NCBI GenBank assembly: GCA_030463445.1
Contig: JAQGFW010021164.1
Span: 1 to 22,162 of the forward strand
Length of the DNA: 22,162 bases
Direction of reading: 5' to 3'
Source of the DNA: Euplotes aediculatus
Lineage: Eukaryota > Ciliophora > Spirotrichea > Euplotida > Euplotidae
The translations under genes and the position numbers were made by a program. Below the pieces are notes generated by a model. That model made no database searches. It was not told where the DNA came from and saw only the letters and a program-made list of their open reading frames with translations. Of the stretch, positions 10,105-20,500 are shown one piece after another. Numbering within the stretch: position 1 is the first letter of the stretch; every line of letters begins with the position of its first letter.

Positions 10105-12386
10105 AATTTTAAGTTTAAAATATGTTCATATATAGTTACATATACTTAAAAGTATTTTTCGTTTTAAAATGACTCTTATAATTATTTAATAATTAAATTT
10201 AGTACTTATGGTTAATAAAGTCGAGAAATTACATCCAAACGCAATTATTATTAAAAAGTAAGTGAAACAAAGTAAACATTATTAACTCTAAAAGCCAGAC
10301 GATCATTTATTGCTTGTAATTATGAAAAAATATTTGATTTTCAGTGAATTAATAAGACTGAGTATTTTATTTAATCATTTCAAATAAGAAGCACTTTGAT
10401 TATATATTTATACTTTAAGTCTTTCTTTTTCATGAAATTTATGCAAAGTAAAACCTAAATAAAATCAAAATTGTAATCATATCAAGTCGAAAAAAATATT
10501 TAAATTCATAATAAGCATTAAAATCATAAATTAAATATCGAAGTACAACGAGATATATTATGAAGTTAAATTTTCATTAATATTGATATCAACAGTAAAA
10601 TTATATATATGACTAATAGTAAAGATTGTATTAGTAAACAATAATTAATATTATTATAAATAAACTCTTCCATGATGAAACGGAATGATAAATACCATCC
10701 TTTTAAGTTGGAATGAAGGTGGATATCGATTGTTTTATTAATTAATGTTTTAAAATATTTAATCAAAATAAATATGTTTGATAATCATAGAAACTAGTAT
10801 ATTTAATTAAAATAAGACAATAAAAGTCAAATCAAATAATTATAATTAGATTAAAGCTTAAATTTATCAAAAAGTAAAAGTGATTATTTATTAAATTTAA
10901 TTAAACTCTTAAAATAAAAAATAATCATTTTCTAAAAAATTAACAATACAATGTTAAAAATTAATAAATTAATATTTTTTATGTTAAATTGTATTATGTA
11001 TATCTTGAGAATAATTCAAGAGCAGGACTGAAATTTGATTACTAATTTCTGTTATCGTCACGTCTGTCAAAAAAGATCAGCTTAAATGTTTGAAACAAGT
11101 GTTCAAACTATCAACAAATCGCCAAGAACTAAGAAATAATAAAATACTATTATTTTGCAAAGTGTTTTTGCATTTATTTTAAATCTTTCAAATCTTGATT
11201 TAACTTCTCATCATCAAATCAGTTATCTCAATTTTTTAATTAATGCTTTTTGATAACTCACTAAGATGAAGAAAAGTAGAGTCTAAATTTGAAAGATTTT
11301 GAATTCATTAAAAATCGAAATTTATATAATTATTATTTGCTGTCAAAAGAAAATCAAAGTTTCCTTATTGTTTTCTTTTCTTTTTAGTAAAGGAATACTG
11401 GACATAAACTCAACCAAGTTTATTAGCTAAGTATTTAAAGCTCATTCTTATAAATATAATTCTTTTCAATCTATTTATAAGTACTGTAAAATTAATACAC
11501 TTTTTTACTCCCAAAAATTGATAAGAATTGAAAAATTACTCAGAAGATTTAGCAATGAAAATCTAGTTTCACATAGCCTTTTAGCTATGCAAAATCATAA
11601 ATTTATAACTTTGTTATTATATAATATAAAATTGTACTCAAAGACACAAACAAATGTTTTGGGTGTTATTTGGAATATTTTATAACTTTAAAAATATATA
11701 TTCAAATGCAAAGTTTAAAATTGTATGAAACTTTGATTTTGTTTAAAATGATGCACTGCAAAACTATTTAAATTTAAGAAGATTAGACATAGTGAGGTAC
11801 ATGAAATTAATTAAGCTTTAATTTCTTTTTTATTTCTGTTTATGCTATGTTCTTAATTTAATATAAACTTATTGAAACTTTTTAATCATTTTAATTGCTT
11901 AATAGCTGAGATTCTGAATGTGTCCAATAGAAAGATAAAACACATTAAATTAATACTTGATATTCTTATAAATTTTTAATAATTTTATGTTTAATGAAAA
12001 ACACTTAAAATTAATTATTTAAATAACTATAAAGCTAGTAAAAATAAAAAGATTTATCGAAACTAAAAATTTTGAATATAAATAAAAAATGTTGATTTGA
12101 ATTGCTTATCATTCTTTTAATTTAAATATTAAAACGAAATTGAATTATTTTAGCAAACTAAATAGTAATATTTATAGATATTTTGATAGAATTGATGCCA
12201 ATTTATCATTAAAACAAACTTTTATTATTAAAAAATAATTAATGATCTATTGAAAATAATTTCAATAAGATATAAATAAATAGATAATGCTAATTTTATA
12301 ATAACAATGAAAAAATAAATGTAACTTTGACTTAGCAAACATCACTTTCTATCACTTACAAATATCATATCATTTAATCATTTTAG
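10105..12386. other. AT-rich stretch, possibly intronic or intergenic
   Basis: Very AT-rich with no supported gene. A 51-nt imperfect hairpin lies at 10945-10995. The plus-strand segment 11025-11200 is open in one frame (about 55 codons, with one TGA) and slightly GC-richer, but cannot be linked to neighbours by phase. If the ORF at 9478 belongs to the channel gene, this whole stretch would be mostly intron. Confidence 0.35.
10945..10995. repeat. Imperfect foldback, 51 nt
   Basis: AATACAA (10945-10951) pairs with TTGTATT (10989-10995). The inner TAAAAATTAAT pairs with ATTAATATTTTTTA apart from a small insertion, around a 2-nt centre. The composition is almost pure A/T, so a chance origin is possible. 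Confidence 0.4.
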
Positions 12387-13159
12387 GAGATATATATTAC
12401 GAGCGGCACCGAACTATTATTTAAAGATTCAACATTTATTCAGAAGATATTTTATTGAAGATAATAATTTCACTAATATCAAACTGTTTGTCAGAAATGT
12501 GGAGATCGGAATGAGTGATAGTGCAGAAACAATCGGACTTGAAAATATGATATGGGTCACATTTTTCAAACACCAGTCTAAAATTTGTTTAAGAGTTTAC
12601 AATTGTGCTGATAAAGATTGGAGATGCATTTATTTTAATAAAGAAGAACAGACTTTGAAAGTATTTAATAGTTGTAATAATATGTACTATTTTGACATTG
12701 AGTTTGATTCAGAAATCAACGAACTGTTAGAAACAACTAAGTTCAAAATAAGAGTCAGCGAGTAAGTTTGAATTCAGTTTATTTTGGTTTCACTTTCACT
12801 TTACTTTCTGTTTTTATTATTTTTTCGCATTTCGAAATTGTGCGATTATACGTGCTGATGTAGAAATCCGAAGCAATATCTCAAAATATGAAAAGTAGAT
12901 GAAGGTAAAGCGGAGCTGAAGGTAAGTTTATAGTATTAAAGTTCAGATATGCGAATATAATCAACACCTCAATCAACACTATATGTTTTCATTCCAATCA
13001 GTCAACCAGTTCATTACGAATAAACAGATTTACAAATTTAATTTCATAATGGACTCAATTCATAGATTATTAAATTTTATTATGTATTTACTAGAAACTA
13101 AAAATAAAGACATAAATAATATAATAATTGAATATGTATCAAATCATTGAGATTGGAAG
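12387..13159 (+). CDS. Ca2+-release channel, N-terminal exons (beta-trefoil/MIR-like into RIH-like)
   Basis: Three exons join in phase: 12387-12761, 12864-12921 and 12947-13159 (introns 102 and 25 nt, GTAAGT donors). The 5' acceptor is ATTTTAG at 12386 (phase 2). The product has beta-trefoil-like repeats: RVYNCADKDWRCIYF and LKICEYNQHLNQHYMFSF have the spacing of ricin-type or MIR units (aromatic after Q/D-x-x). This is followed by helical sequence (QIYKFNFIMDSIHRLLNFIM) at the position where IP3-receptor MIR domains pass into the first RIH domain. Two in-frame TGA codons occur (after YLKI and after YVSNH). The 3' donor at 13160 (AAG|GTAAG) is phase 0 and matches the acceptor at 16658, which supports one gene. 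Assignment to the channel rests on phase, order and domain logic. A separate lectin-like protein is the alternative. Confidence 0.6.
12762..12863 (+). other. 102-nt intron
   Basis: GTAAGTTTG donor, T-rich body, GATGTAG acceptor. It splits a Glu codon (GA|A). Other acceptors lead quickly to TAG, while this one keeps the frame open through 12921. Confidence 0.6.
12922..12946 (+). other. 25-nt intron
   Basis: GTAAGTTTATAG...TTCAG, phase 0. It joins GCGGAGCTGAAG to ATATGCGAA. The size is like the tiny introns of Paramecium and other ciliates. Confidence 0.6.
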
Positions 13160-13437
13160 GTAAGATATTTGCTAAACTATGTTTCAAATATATATTGAAA
13201 TGATTAAGTGAAGTTTAACAAATTATCATGCATATGTAAAATAAATACTCTAAAGTAAATCATAAACTAAACTATATAAATAAAGACAAACTATAAAAAC
13301 AAGATATTATTTTAAAATAAAATTAATTCAAATGTATAACATTTCAATTATAAAATTTCGATAAAAATTTAAATTATTAAATACGGGGTCTCGAAGAAGC
13401 TCTGAAAGTAAAAACAAACGAATTAGAAATAGAAACG

Positions 13438-13458
13438 AATGATACTATGAGTATCATT
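13438..13458. repeat. 21-bp near-perfect palindrome
   Basis: AATGATACT and AGTATCATT pair perfectly over an ATG centre: 9-bp arms and a 3-nt loop. It lies in a short plus-strand open stretch (about 13386-13488) that has no usable splice acceptor in the right phase, so I do not call that stretch an exon. Confidence 0.5.
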
Positions 13459-14125
13459 AATTCAACAAATATTGAAGAAATGAATTAATAAAAGAGTAGC
13501 CCAAACTTCTTTGAATTCTTTTTAACAACTAGTTTTTCAAATAACAGTTTTGATATCTAATCTCAATTATTTTTGATGAATTTAAATAATTGTTAAGTTC
13601 AACAAATTAGAATTCAAACTACGCATATTTAATGCACTCTCCTCACTATATAATGTGAATTATCGTAAACCTTTTTGCTTATACCTCATGACCAATTTTC
13701 AATATTTAAGAGGAGTCTTAGACACCGGTGTAAAATTAAATGGTTTTAAAGTCAACCTATTTATTACAAGTATCCTGATTTAACTTTTAACTACATTTTT
13801 GCTTTTTCAGTGACTACTGAAGAATTAAAAATAAAGTAAATTTATATTTATGTATGTCTTTCTAAAATGATTTTAGTTAATCTGAGTAATTTTAAAAATA
13901 GGATATATATAGTATTCTGCCTTTCTCGCCAGCATTATAAATAATATATAGATCACTTCAGTCCAATTTGGATAGAACTCGATCGTTTAAAACCTTTACT
14001 TAGAAATAGATATATCTTGTATACTATTGATAGAGTATAATCACAGGGAACTTAGATTGCATATCATGCTTAATTGTCTTACTGTCACTACTTGATATTC
14101 CTCTAAACTCCGAAGGAAGTTACCT

Positions 14126-14242
14126 TTAAAAACACGATTGTTCAGATTTCGTATCACTATTCCCTAGACTTTGATAATTTTTTGTTCCAAAATTCAAATC
14201 CTCTACTTGTTTGGGTTCAATATCTGAATTGTTGATCTCATC
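14126..14242 (-). CDS. Possible C-terminal exon of an antisense gene
   Basis: On the minus strand one frame reads DEINNSDIEPKQVEDLNF and on through SLGNSDTKSEQSCF to TAA at 14126-14128. It is acidic and polar with mixed codon use, typical of an unstructured protein tail. The upstream boundary has no clear acceptor. It is placed as the last piece of the putative minus-strand gene above only by position and strand. It is short enough to be chance. Confidence 0.28.
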   Translation of the reverse strand, partial: DEINNSDIEPKQVEDLNFGTKNYQSLGNSDTKSEQSCF

Positions 14243-14821
14243 ACTTTACAGCAGGAGATTTCTACTTTTGTTATTAGTTGGATATCAAATTGATATTTGA
14301 AATACTTATAATTTTATTATAAATAAAATAAAATGAGTTGATTAGTATCGAACCCTATATAATCAATACTTAGCTTCGATAAACACCATTTCAAATCATT
14401 CCTTCTCGAATTAATCAATTAATTCATCTCAGAATGGCTTGCTTTTTAGAAAAGCAAAATAGAACTTTGAAAATGTAAAAAGTATAGGCTTTTAAATATG
14501 GTTGGAGCCTTAAGGATTTTGAGGTATTTTTATTCCTAATAAGACTTTGATTGATTACTTTGTAAAAAGTATTTAAAACATCATTAAGTTTTAGGAAAAT
14601 TAATAGCTGATGTTATTTGGTCGTGATATTTCATTTAAAGTTTTATAAGATTCTATTATTCAATCGAACGTGGTGTTTAATTTATTATTTTATGAATATA
14701 AGCTTAACTTTTGCCAGTTCAAAAATTTCATAGCTTATTTTAATTTTAAAATATCAATACTTCTCTTAAACAAATTTTTGTTTTATGTAGACTATTCACC
14801 TTTAATCTGAATCATCCTTAT

Positions 14822-14989
14822 TTAAATAAAAAATTTTATTGCTTTGTTTAATCGGTCGCCATCCCAGTCGCAACTCGATGTTAAAAGAGATAGCTTGACA
14901 CATGATTCAAGCATTGGTGTTAGTCCTGACTCTCGGGAGGCTATTTCTTCAGCTTTCTTCCTAATTTTCACTTCCATGCGCCTTTCTTT
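14822..14989 (-). CDS. GC-richer open segment, possible antisense exon
   Basis: This segment is clearly less AT-rich than its surroundings. On the minus strand it reads ERRMEVKIRKKAEEIASRES then GLTPMLESCVKLSLLTSSCD and WDGDRLNKAIKFFI to TAA at 14822-14824. This is a charged helix followed by a compact mixed segment. The plus strand is also open across the island (SPSQSQLDVKRDSLTHDSSI...), so strand is uncertain. It does not match a known motif. It lies between the polycystin-like segment and the acidic tail in minus-strand order, but I cannot connect it by splice phase. Confidence 0.35.
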   Translation of the reverse strand, partial: KERRMEVKIRKKAEEIASRESGLTPMLESCVKLSLLTSSCDWDGDRLNKAIKFFI

Positions 14990-15040
14990 ATTATAATATT
15001 TTTTGTTTTTAGTTTTAGTTTTTTATCTGAATGTAATTTA

Positions 15041-15427
15041 GCCAAATAAAATAATAACTTGATCAATAAATAAGTTTATATTTAGAGTCTTGAAATATTT
15101 AATGACAGTTATGGACAAATGAGCTCTCCAAATTCCACCAAATCTCAAAATTATAATTTCGATCTTTTACATTTGTGAATTGATAAATTTGAAATCATAA
15201 CCTGCTAAAAAAGCTAAGAAATAATTTATGTAAAAAATTATGTGGACAAAGATAGAAATGCTCATTGATATTAATACAGTCGCATTGTATCTGAATGCAA
15301 AAAGCCTTTTAAAAATCTTTAAAAAATCTAATTTCTGAGTTAAATAGAACTTATGATCTTTTATCAAATACTGTAACTTCAAAATTATTCAGTAACTAAA
15401 GTTAGTAGGGAGGAGAAAGGAGGCAAA
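15041..15427 (-). CDS. Putative membrane-protein exons, polycystin (PKD) channel-like S3-S4
   Basis: Two minus-strand exons, 15427-15171 and 15143-15041, join across a 27-nt intron (GTAAAAG...TTTTGAG) in matching phase. The first follows a TATAG acceptor and contains KLDFLKIFKRLFAFRYNATV, then a hydrophobic helix (LISMSISIFVHIIFYINYFL). After the splice comes GGIWRAHLSITVIKYFKTLN followed by INLFIDQ. The last pattern, a hydrophobic helix with F/W-K/R-x-x-K-x-F-K-x-L-N-x-N, resembles the S4 and S4-S5 region of polycystin-2-type cation channels. One TGA is read as sense (before IILKLQY). The frame reaches TAA at 15038-15040 unless it splices at a GT near 15058. No pore region is found, so the identification is tentative. 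Confidence 0.38.
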
Positions 15428-16657
15428 CTATAATTAGATCCATTTTAGTTTGTCGTAGGCAAAGAAGTATCTGTATGTCTAAAGACTCAAGAGCCTAATT
15501 AATAAGAAGATATAAAACTTTAAATCAGCAATAATTTAACTATTAAAATATCAAGCAAAATATTATTTTATTAAACATAAAACATAGATTGATTTTGCAA
15601 TCTAATTATTAAAAAAACTAAAATTATCGGAATAAATTAAAAAATGCACACTGATGCTTAAATTAATGACTTTATTGGTCAAAATATAAGAAGGCAGATC
15701 ATATTAAAGATTAAAAGAAGCTAAAATTCAAATGAATGCCTCGATAGTAAAACCTATTTACATATTGAAAGCCTATTCATATAAGTGAATCTATTTAGCT
15801 CACAATTACTTAGTTCAGAAAAGAAAATCTCATTTTTACCCGCTCTTAATTCTTAAAAATAGATCAAAAAATATTAAGGAAATACTCTGAATGAAAATTG
15901 ATAAACTAATATCAAGATTTTATTTCCTAATAAAAAATGGATTAATGTTGCTCGATAATTATAATATAGATATTTTATGAAAATTTTAAGTACAAATTCT
16001 TTTATTTTTAGTAAAATTAATTATAAAAGAATATTTAAAGCTATTCAAATTGTTTGAAAACATTGAACTACTTTTATTTTTATTTAGAAATTAATTTTCG
16101 ACACATTAAACAATGAGTAAAAACTTTAGTAAATAAATAATTTGGTAAGGTTTAAATTATATTAAACTAGCCTATTATATTCTTAAAACTTTAATTTTGA
16201 TCTACATAATACTCATTTCTAATTTATGAAAAATTCTTAAAAGATACTATTCAATATTTTCAAACTTTAAGCTTAATTTATACATAGATAGTAAAACCGA
16301 TAGTTTAAAATTGTATATTCTTGTATTTTAAATTTAATATAAATATGAAATTATTTGATTAATTAAGCTCATATAATTTTAATTAAACACATATATTCGC
16401 ATATATTTCTATAAATATGAAAATCAATTTATAAACTCCTATGTCAATTAATAAATGCTGATAATTTTGGAAACTCGCACGAAGAGTAGAGTAACAACTA
16501 TATTGATATAAAATAACTGAAAGTTTGATTGTTTAGTAAACACATTAAATCTAAACTGAAACTAAACAAAATTAACTTTGAAGTGAGATAGCGAAATCAG
16601 CTAACAGTTCATGTTATATTTATGGTGTTTTATATCAAGCTTAATAATGGTAAATAG
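15428..16657. other. AT-rich DNA within the putative long intron
   Basis: No coding frame or RNA gene is supported on either strand. Upstream minus-strand exons of the polycystin-like segment, if real, should lie here, but none was recognisable. Confidence 0.4.
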
Positions 16658-16853
16658 TTCCAAGCCAGATTCAAATTAAAAATCTCCAATGCAATTGAAC
16701 ATTTCAGCAAGCAGTACATTCAAGAATTTTTAAATAGAAATGATATTAATCAAATTATCAATTGGATAAATAAAGATTTATGGAAAGAATATATTAAATT
16801 GTTTGATGAGAAGCAAACAAATAGTTATATTTATTTTTTGATAAATTATGCTG
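16658..16853 (+). CDS. Ca2+-release channel, internal exon (RIH-like helical region)
   Basis: Starts after GGTAAATAG and ends at GCT G|GTAAGT (phase 1). The 65 codons begin FQARFKLKISNAIEHFSKQY and continue through IINWINKDLWKEYIKLF. It is amphipathic helix rich in Lys, Asn, Ile and Trp, as expected of the armadillo-like RIH solenoid of IP3/ryanodine receptors. Removing the 703-nt intron downstream restores a GCG codon and leads directly into the long exon at 17557, so linkage to the channel is strong. Linkage upstream across 3.5 kb is weaker. No TGA, TAA or TAG is present in frame. Confidence 0.7.
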
Positions 16854-17556
16854 GTAAGTAAATTTAATTTTTCTATCGATATTTGATATGAGATCTAATT
16901 TGTATTTATATGGGCACACTAAATTATATCATATCTATGTGTTTATACTTGACTTACTATTTCGTATTTATATTTGCTCAATTATATTTTAATATTGTGC
17001 AAATAATATTTATTTTCTTAGCATTTATTTTATTAAGCCATATAAAGTTTAGCAATATATCGATATTATTTTTAAAAAGGCTTAGCTAGTTTTATAATAG
17101 ATAGAATAAAATAAGCATCAATATAGATTTAATTAATTGGATGAACAATATAATGCTCAGTATATTATTATAATTAATATTGTAAAAACATACATTTAAT
17201 CAAACTATAAAAATTTATTAATATCATATTAAATTGAGAGTTGAAGAAAAAAATACTTCTAGTTCACAACAAAATAATAAATATTTAAAATATTTAAAAG
17301 AAGTACAATATAAATTAATCGATATCTTAAATACTAAAGAAATTACATGAAAATAAACATTTTCAGTTTGATGATTTAATTTATTTACTTCAAAATAAGT
17401 TTAAGAACTAAATCTAAAAATGTTGAATAAAATAAATGAATATAAGTTTAAAAACATTTTTTTATTTTTCAAAATCTTTAAAATAATGATATTGTTTTAA
17501 TTTAATGAGAAATAAAAAATTTAAAAAAATTGAATTAAATAATTAAAATCATTTAG
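16854..17556 (+). other. 703-nt intron
   Basis: GTAAGTAAAT donor and CATTTAG acceptor. The phases match exactly (G|CG). The interior is very AT-rich, with TAA/TAG in all plus frames and no ORF or recognisable element. It is large beside the 25-26 nt introns of the same gene. Confidence 0.65.
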
Positions 17557-20500
17557 CGATCAACTACTACTCTGATGAATCTCTAAGCGAATATATCAAT
17601 ATGTTTGGAAAGCATATTTCAATTTTATGACATGAAAACAAAAACTTAATGCTATTTCATCAAAGTTTGATTAAGAAGCATCTCAATTTTAAAGTAATGC
17701 TCAAATTTGATATTTTAACTGATCTGAATGTTGACGTTCATAAATTTGTTTGAGATATTGACTGGAGCGAAGGAGACTATGATAGGCAGATTATTGAAGG
17801 ACTAATACTGCACACCTTCAGATACTCTAAGCACATTATTTGATCACAGATGAATAACTCAGATTTATCTAGATCTATATTCAACAGTCTGACCAAATGA
17901 AATCCAGAATACTTTGATCCAATCGACCTTGAGAGCTGAGTCCAAGTCTATATCGACACATATTCGAATTTCCCAAAACAATTTCCTGAATACAAAAGTA
18001 AAGACGAAGAAGATAGTAAAGATGACGAAGATAAAGACAAAAATGGCAAAGAAGATGACGAAAAAGATGAACTCACTAAAGAGTATTCAAAATTTGGAAT
18101 AGATGTTACTAAAAAAGATAAATATGAACACAAAAGATCACGGTTTAAATCCACATTTATTCAAGAGTTTATCTGAGCCGGGTTTGACAACAAAATCAAT
18201 TTATTTGGCACAGGTTCCAATCGGAGATTTGTGCTTGGTGATATTTTTGTCGATGCTGCAATGTGTTACTCTCAAGAACAATATATTTTAAAGAAAATTC
18301 AACACAAATATAGCATTGATTCTTTGATTAAAGTACTTAAATTTAATAAGGAATGATTTCATTTCTGGGAAGGAGCTATCTATTTGCTTAGATCATACTA
18401 CTTCAACACAAACATTCAATCTTTATTTGGAATCCAAGATAAAACTTATGAAATTAAACAGGGAATTATTGATAATCTCAACAGAATAACTGATTTAAAT
18501 AATATTGAGCAGCTAGGATTTGCGACTCAAGCAATTATGCTGGTCACTAACTTATACTTCAGTTTGGAAGATCAAGATAAAGATCAGCTGAGCACTATTA
18601 TTTCAAATTTATTTATAAAGCTCCTTGAAAAATATGAAGTTTATGCTATACCTAATGTTTTTGATTTTGTCAAAGGTGCTTCATTTTTAAATCAAGCTTT
18701 GATTGAGGATAACAGAGAACTTGTTGATAATGAAGTTGATAAAAGAGATGTAGTGCTTGAGACTCATCAGAAGCAACTTGTGTTTGCAATATGAAATTTA
18801 ATAAAGAAGAGTGATTTGAATCAGCTATCTATAAGCGAAGTGCATTTTAATTCAAACTTCTTAAAGTCTTTAAATTTTGAATCCCACATGATTGAGAAAT
18901 TTATTGTCTTGTTTATTTTAAAATACGTCGACATTCCATTCGACGAGGAGTTTACAGATGAACTTGTTGATGTACTTTTATTTTTGCAAACTGGACCTGA
19001 TACTAATCAAACTGATAGTGAATTTGAATGACTATGCAAAACCATTCAAAATGTTATCGTCTCAATCCATAATTGCGAAGTCAAACAAAAAATTGAACAT
19101 TTGGACTGCATCAGTGATTTAATGGATCAACTCAAAATTTTAAGAAACAAGAATCAAAGTAGCCAGGGTAAAAGAGGCACACCTAAAGAAGGTGAAAATT
19201 TTATTAATCAAGTTGTTGATTCGGAAATCGCTTTAATTCTCTGAGAACTCCTATACAAGGTTAGATGAAACTCAAACTTTGAGGAGTTAAGACAATGTAA
19301 AGACATCAATTTTATGTTGATCAAAATATATAAAACTTTGGGTTTTCTGATTGATAGTAACCAAGATATTTGAGTTAAGCTTTGGCATTTTAGCCAAAAA
19401 ATGTTTTGTATAAGCTGGTGGAATAAGGTTCTGAACAGATACCATGCCGGATTCTTCATTAGATGAGTCTCAAAACTAAATGCAAACAAGACAACACAAT
19501 TTACTATTGATTTAGTCTCGAAAGTATGAAAGAACATTGGAAATGTTATATTAAATGAGATTTCAAAAAACAATATTGATGATTCTTTAAAAAACCTTTA
19601 TAATTTATTTGAAGAAATTGGAGAAAAATATGAAGATAAAGTAATGTTCAATAATCCAAAAACAAAGAGCATATTTAACTTTCTCGCCGCACCTTCTATT
19701 GATAAAGAAATTGATCAATTTTGTAATCACATTATGATTAGCAAATTCAAAGAATTAGGTAAGCATAAAAATAACAAAGTAAAGGTGAAAAATTAGAACA
19801 GGATAAAGATGAATCGAAGGAAAATCATAAAGATAAAAAAGAAGTAGATGAAATTAAATCATCAGACACAGCACAAAACAAAATCTCAAATTCTACTAAA
19901 ATACAAAAACAGTAAGATTAATTTTGCAGACCCGGGACTGCGTAAATTTTCAAACAATATACCTTTGAATTATATAATGCAACATGCTTAAAATTTAGAA
20001 ATGATGAATTATTCAAGGATGATAATAAATCTTTTGAAAAAAAATTTGGAGGTCAATTATTCAATAATTACTGATTGGTTCTTAATGAATGCAGAATAGT
20101 TGATGTTTTTGAAGAGCTTTTGAAATCAATCCCAGAAGAAAATAAAAGATTCGATCCAAAAGTTTGATTCATATGAAACTTCATACATAAAGTTATAAAG
20201 TATGTGACTGAGAGAGATCAGGATTACAAAAATATGAGACAGTATCAGTATTTAATGAACATACTTTTGTTCATAGCAAGAAACAATGCTTTAATGGAAA
20301 ATCAAGATATAAAGCTAATGTTCAATTCAGATATCGCAATTGATTTATGGCTTTGAATTATAAACAAAGACTATGATTTCAACTTTATAAGCAAATATAT
20401 GAAGTGCATGGTTTATCAAATACTTACAGAGACTTTAAAAGTTGATAGAAAATTTACAAGACAAAAAATAATGCTATGGACTTATAATATTAATAAAACA

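Larger units (their letters stand above)
13160..16657 (+). other. Putative 3.5 kb intron of the channel gene with antisense coding-like content
   Basis: It is bounded by AAG|GTAAGA at 13160 and GGTAAATAG|TTC at 16657, both phase 0, between two segments of RIH-like helical sequence. It is more than thirty times longer than the short introns of the same gene. The first 0.9 kb (13160-14125) and last 1.2 kb (15428-16657) are plain AT-rich DNA. Within it lie the 13438-13458 palindrome and minus-strand coding-like segments at 14126-14242, 14822-14989 and 15041-15427. Alternatives are that undetected plus-strand exons lie inside, that the stretch is a germline-limited insert, or that the two flanks belong to different genes. 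Confidence 0.45.

Noticed and set aside
13386-13488. Plus-strand segment EEALKVKTNELEIETNDTMS ending in TAA TAA as a terminal exon after 13159.
   Set aside because: No AG acceptor gives the required phase 0, while the acceptor at 16658 fits both phase and domain order.
17948-18154. Ser/Leu-rich minus-strand frame.
   Set aside because: It is the mirror of the acidic Lys/Asp/Glu tract of the channel exon.
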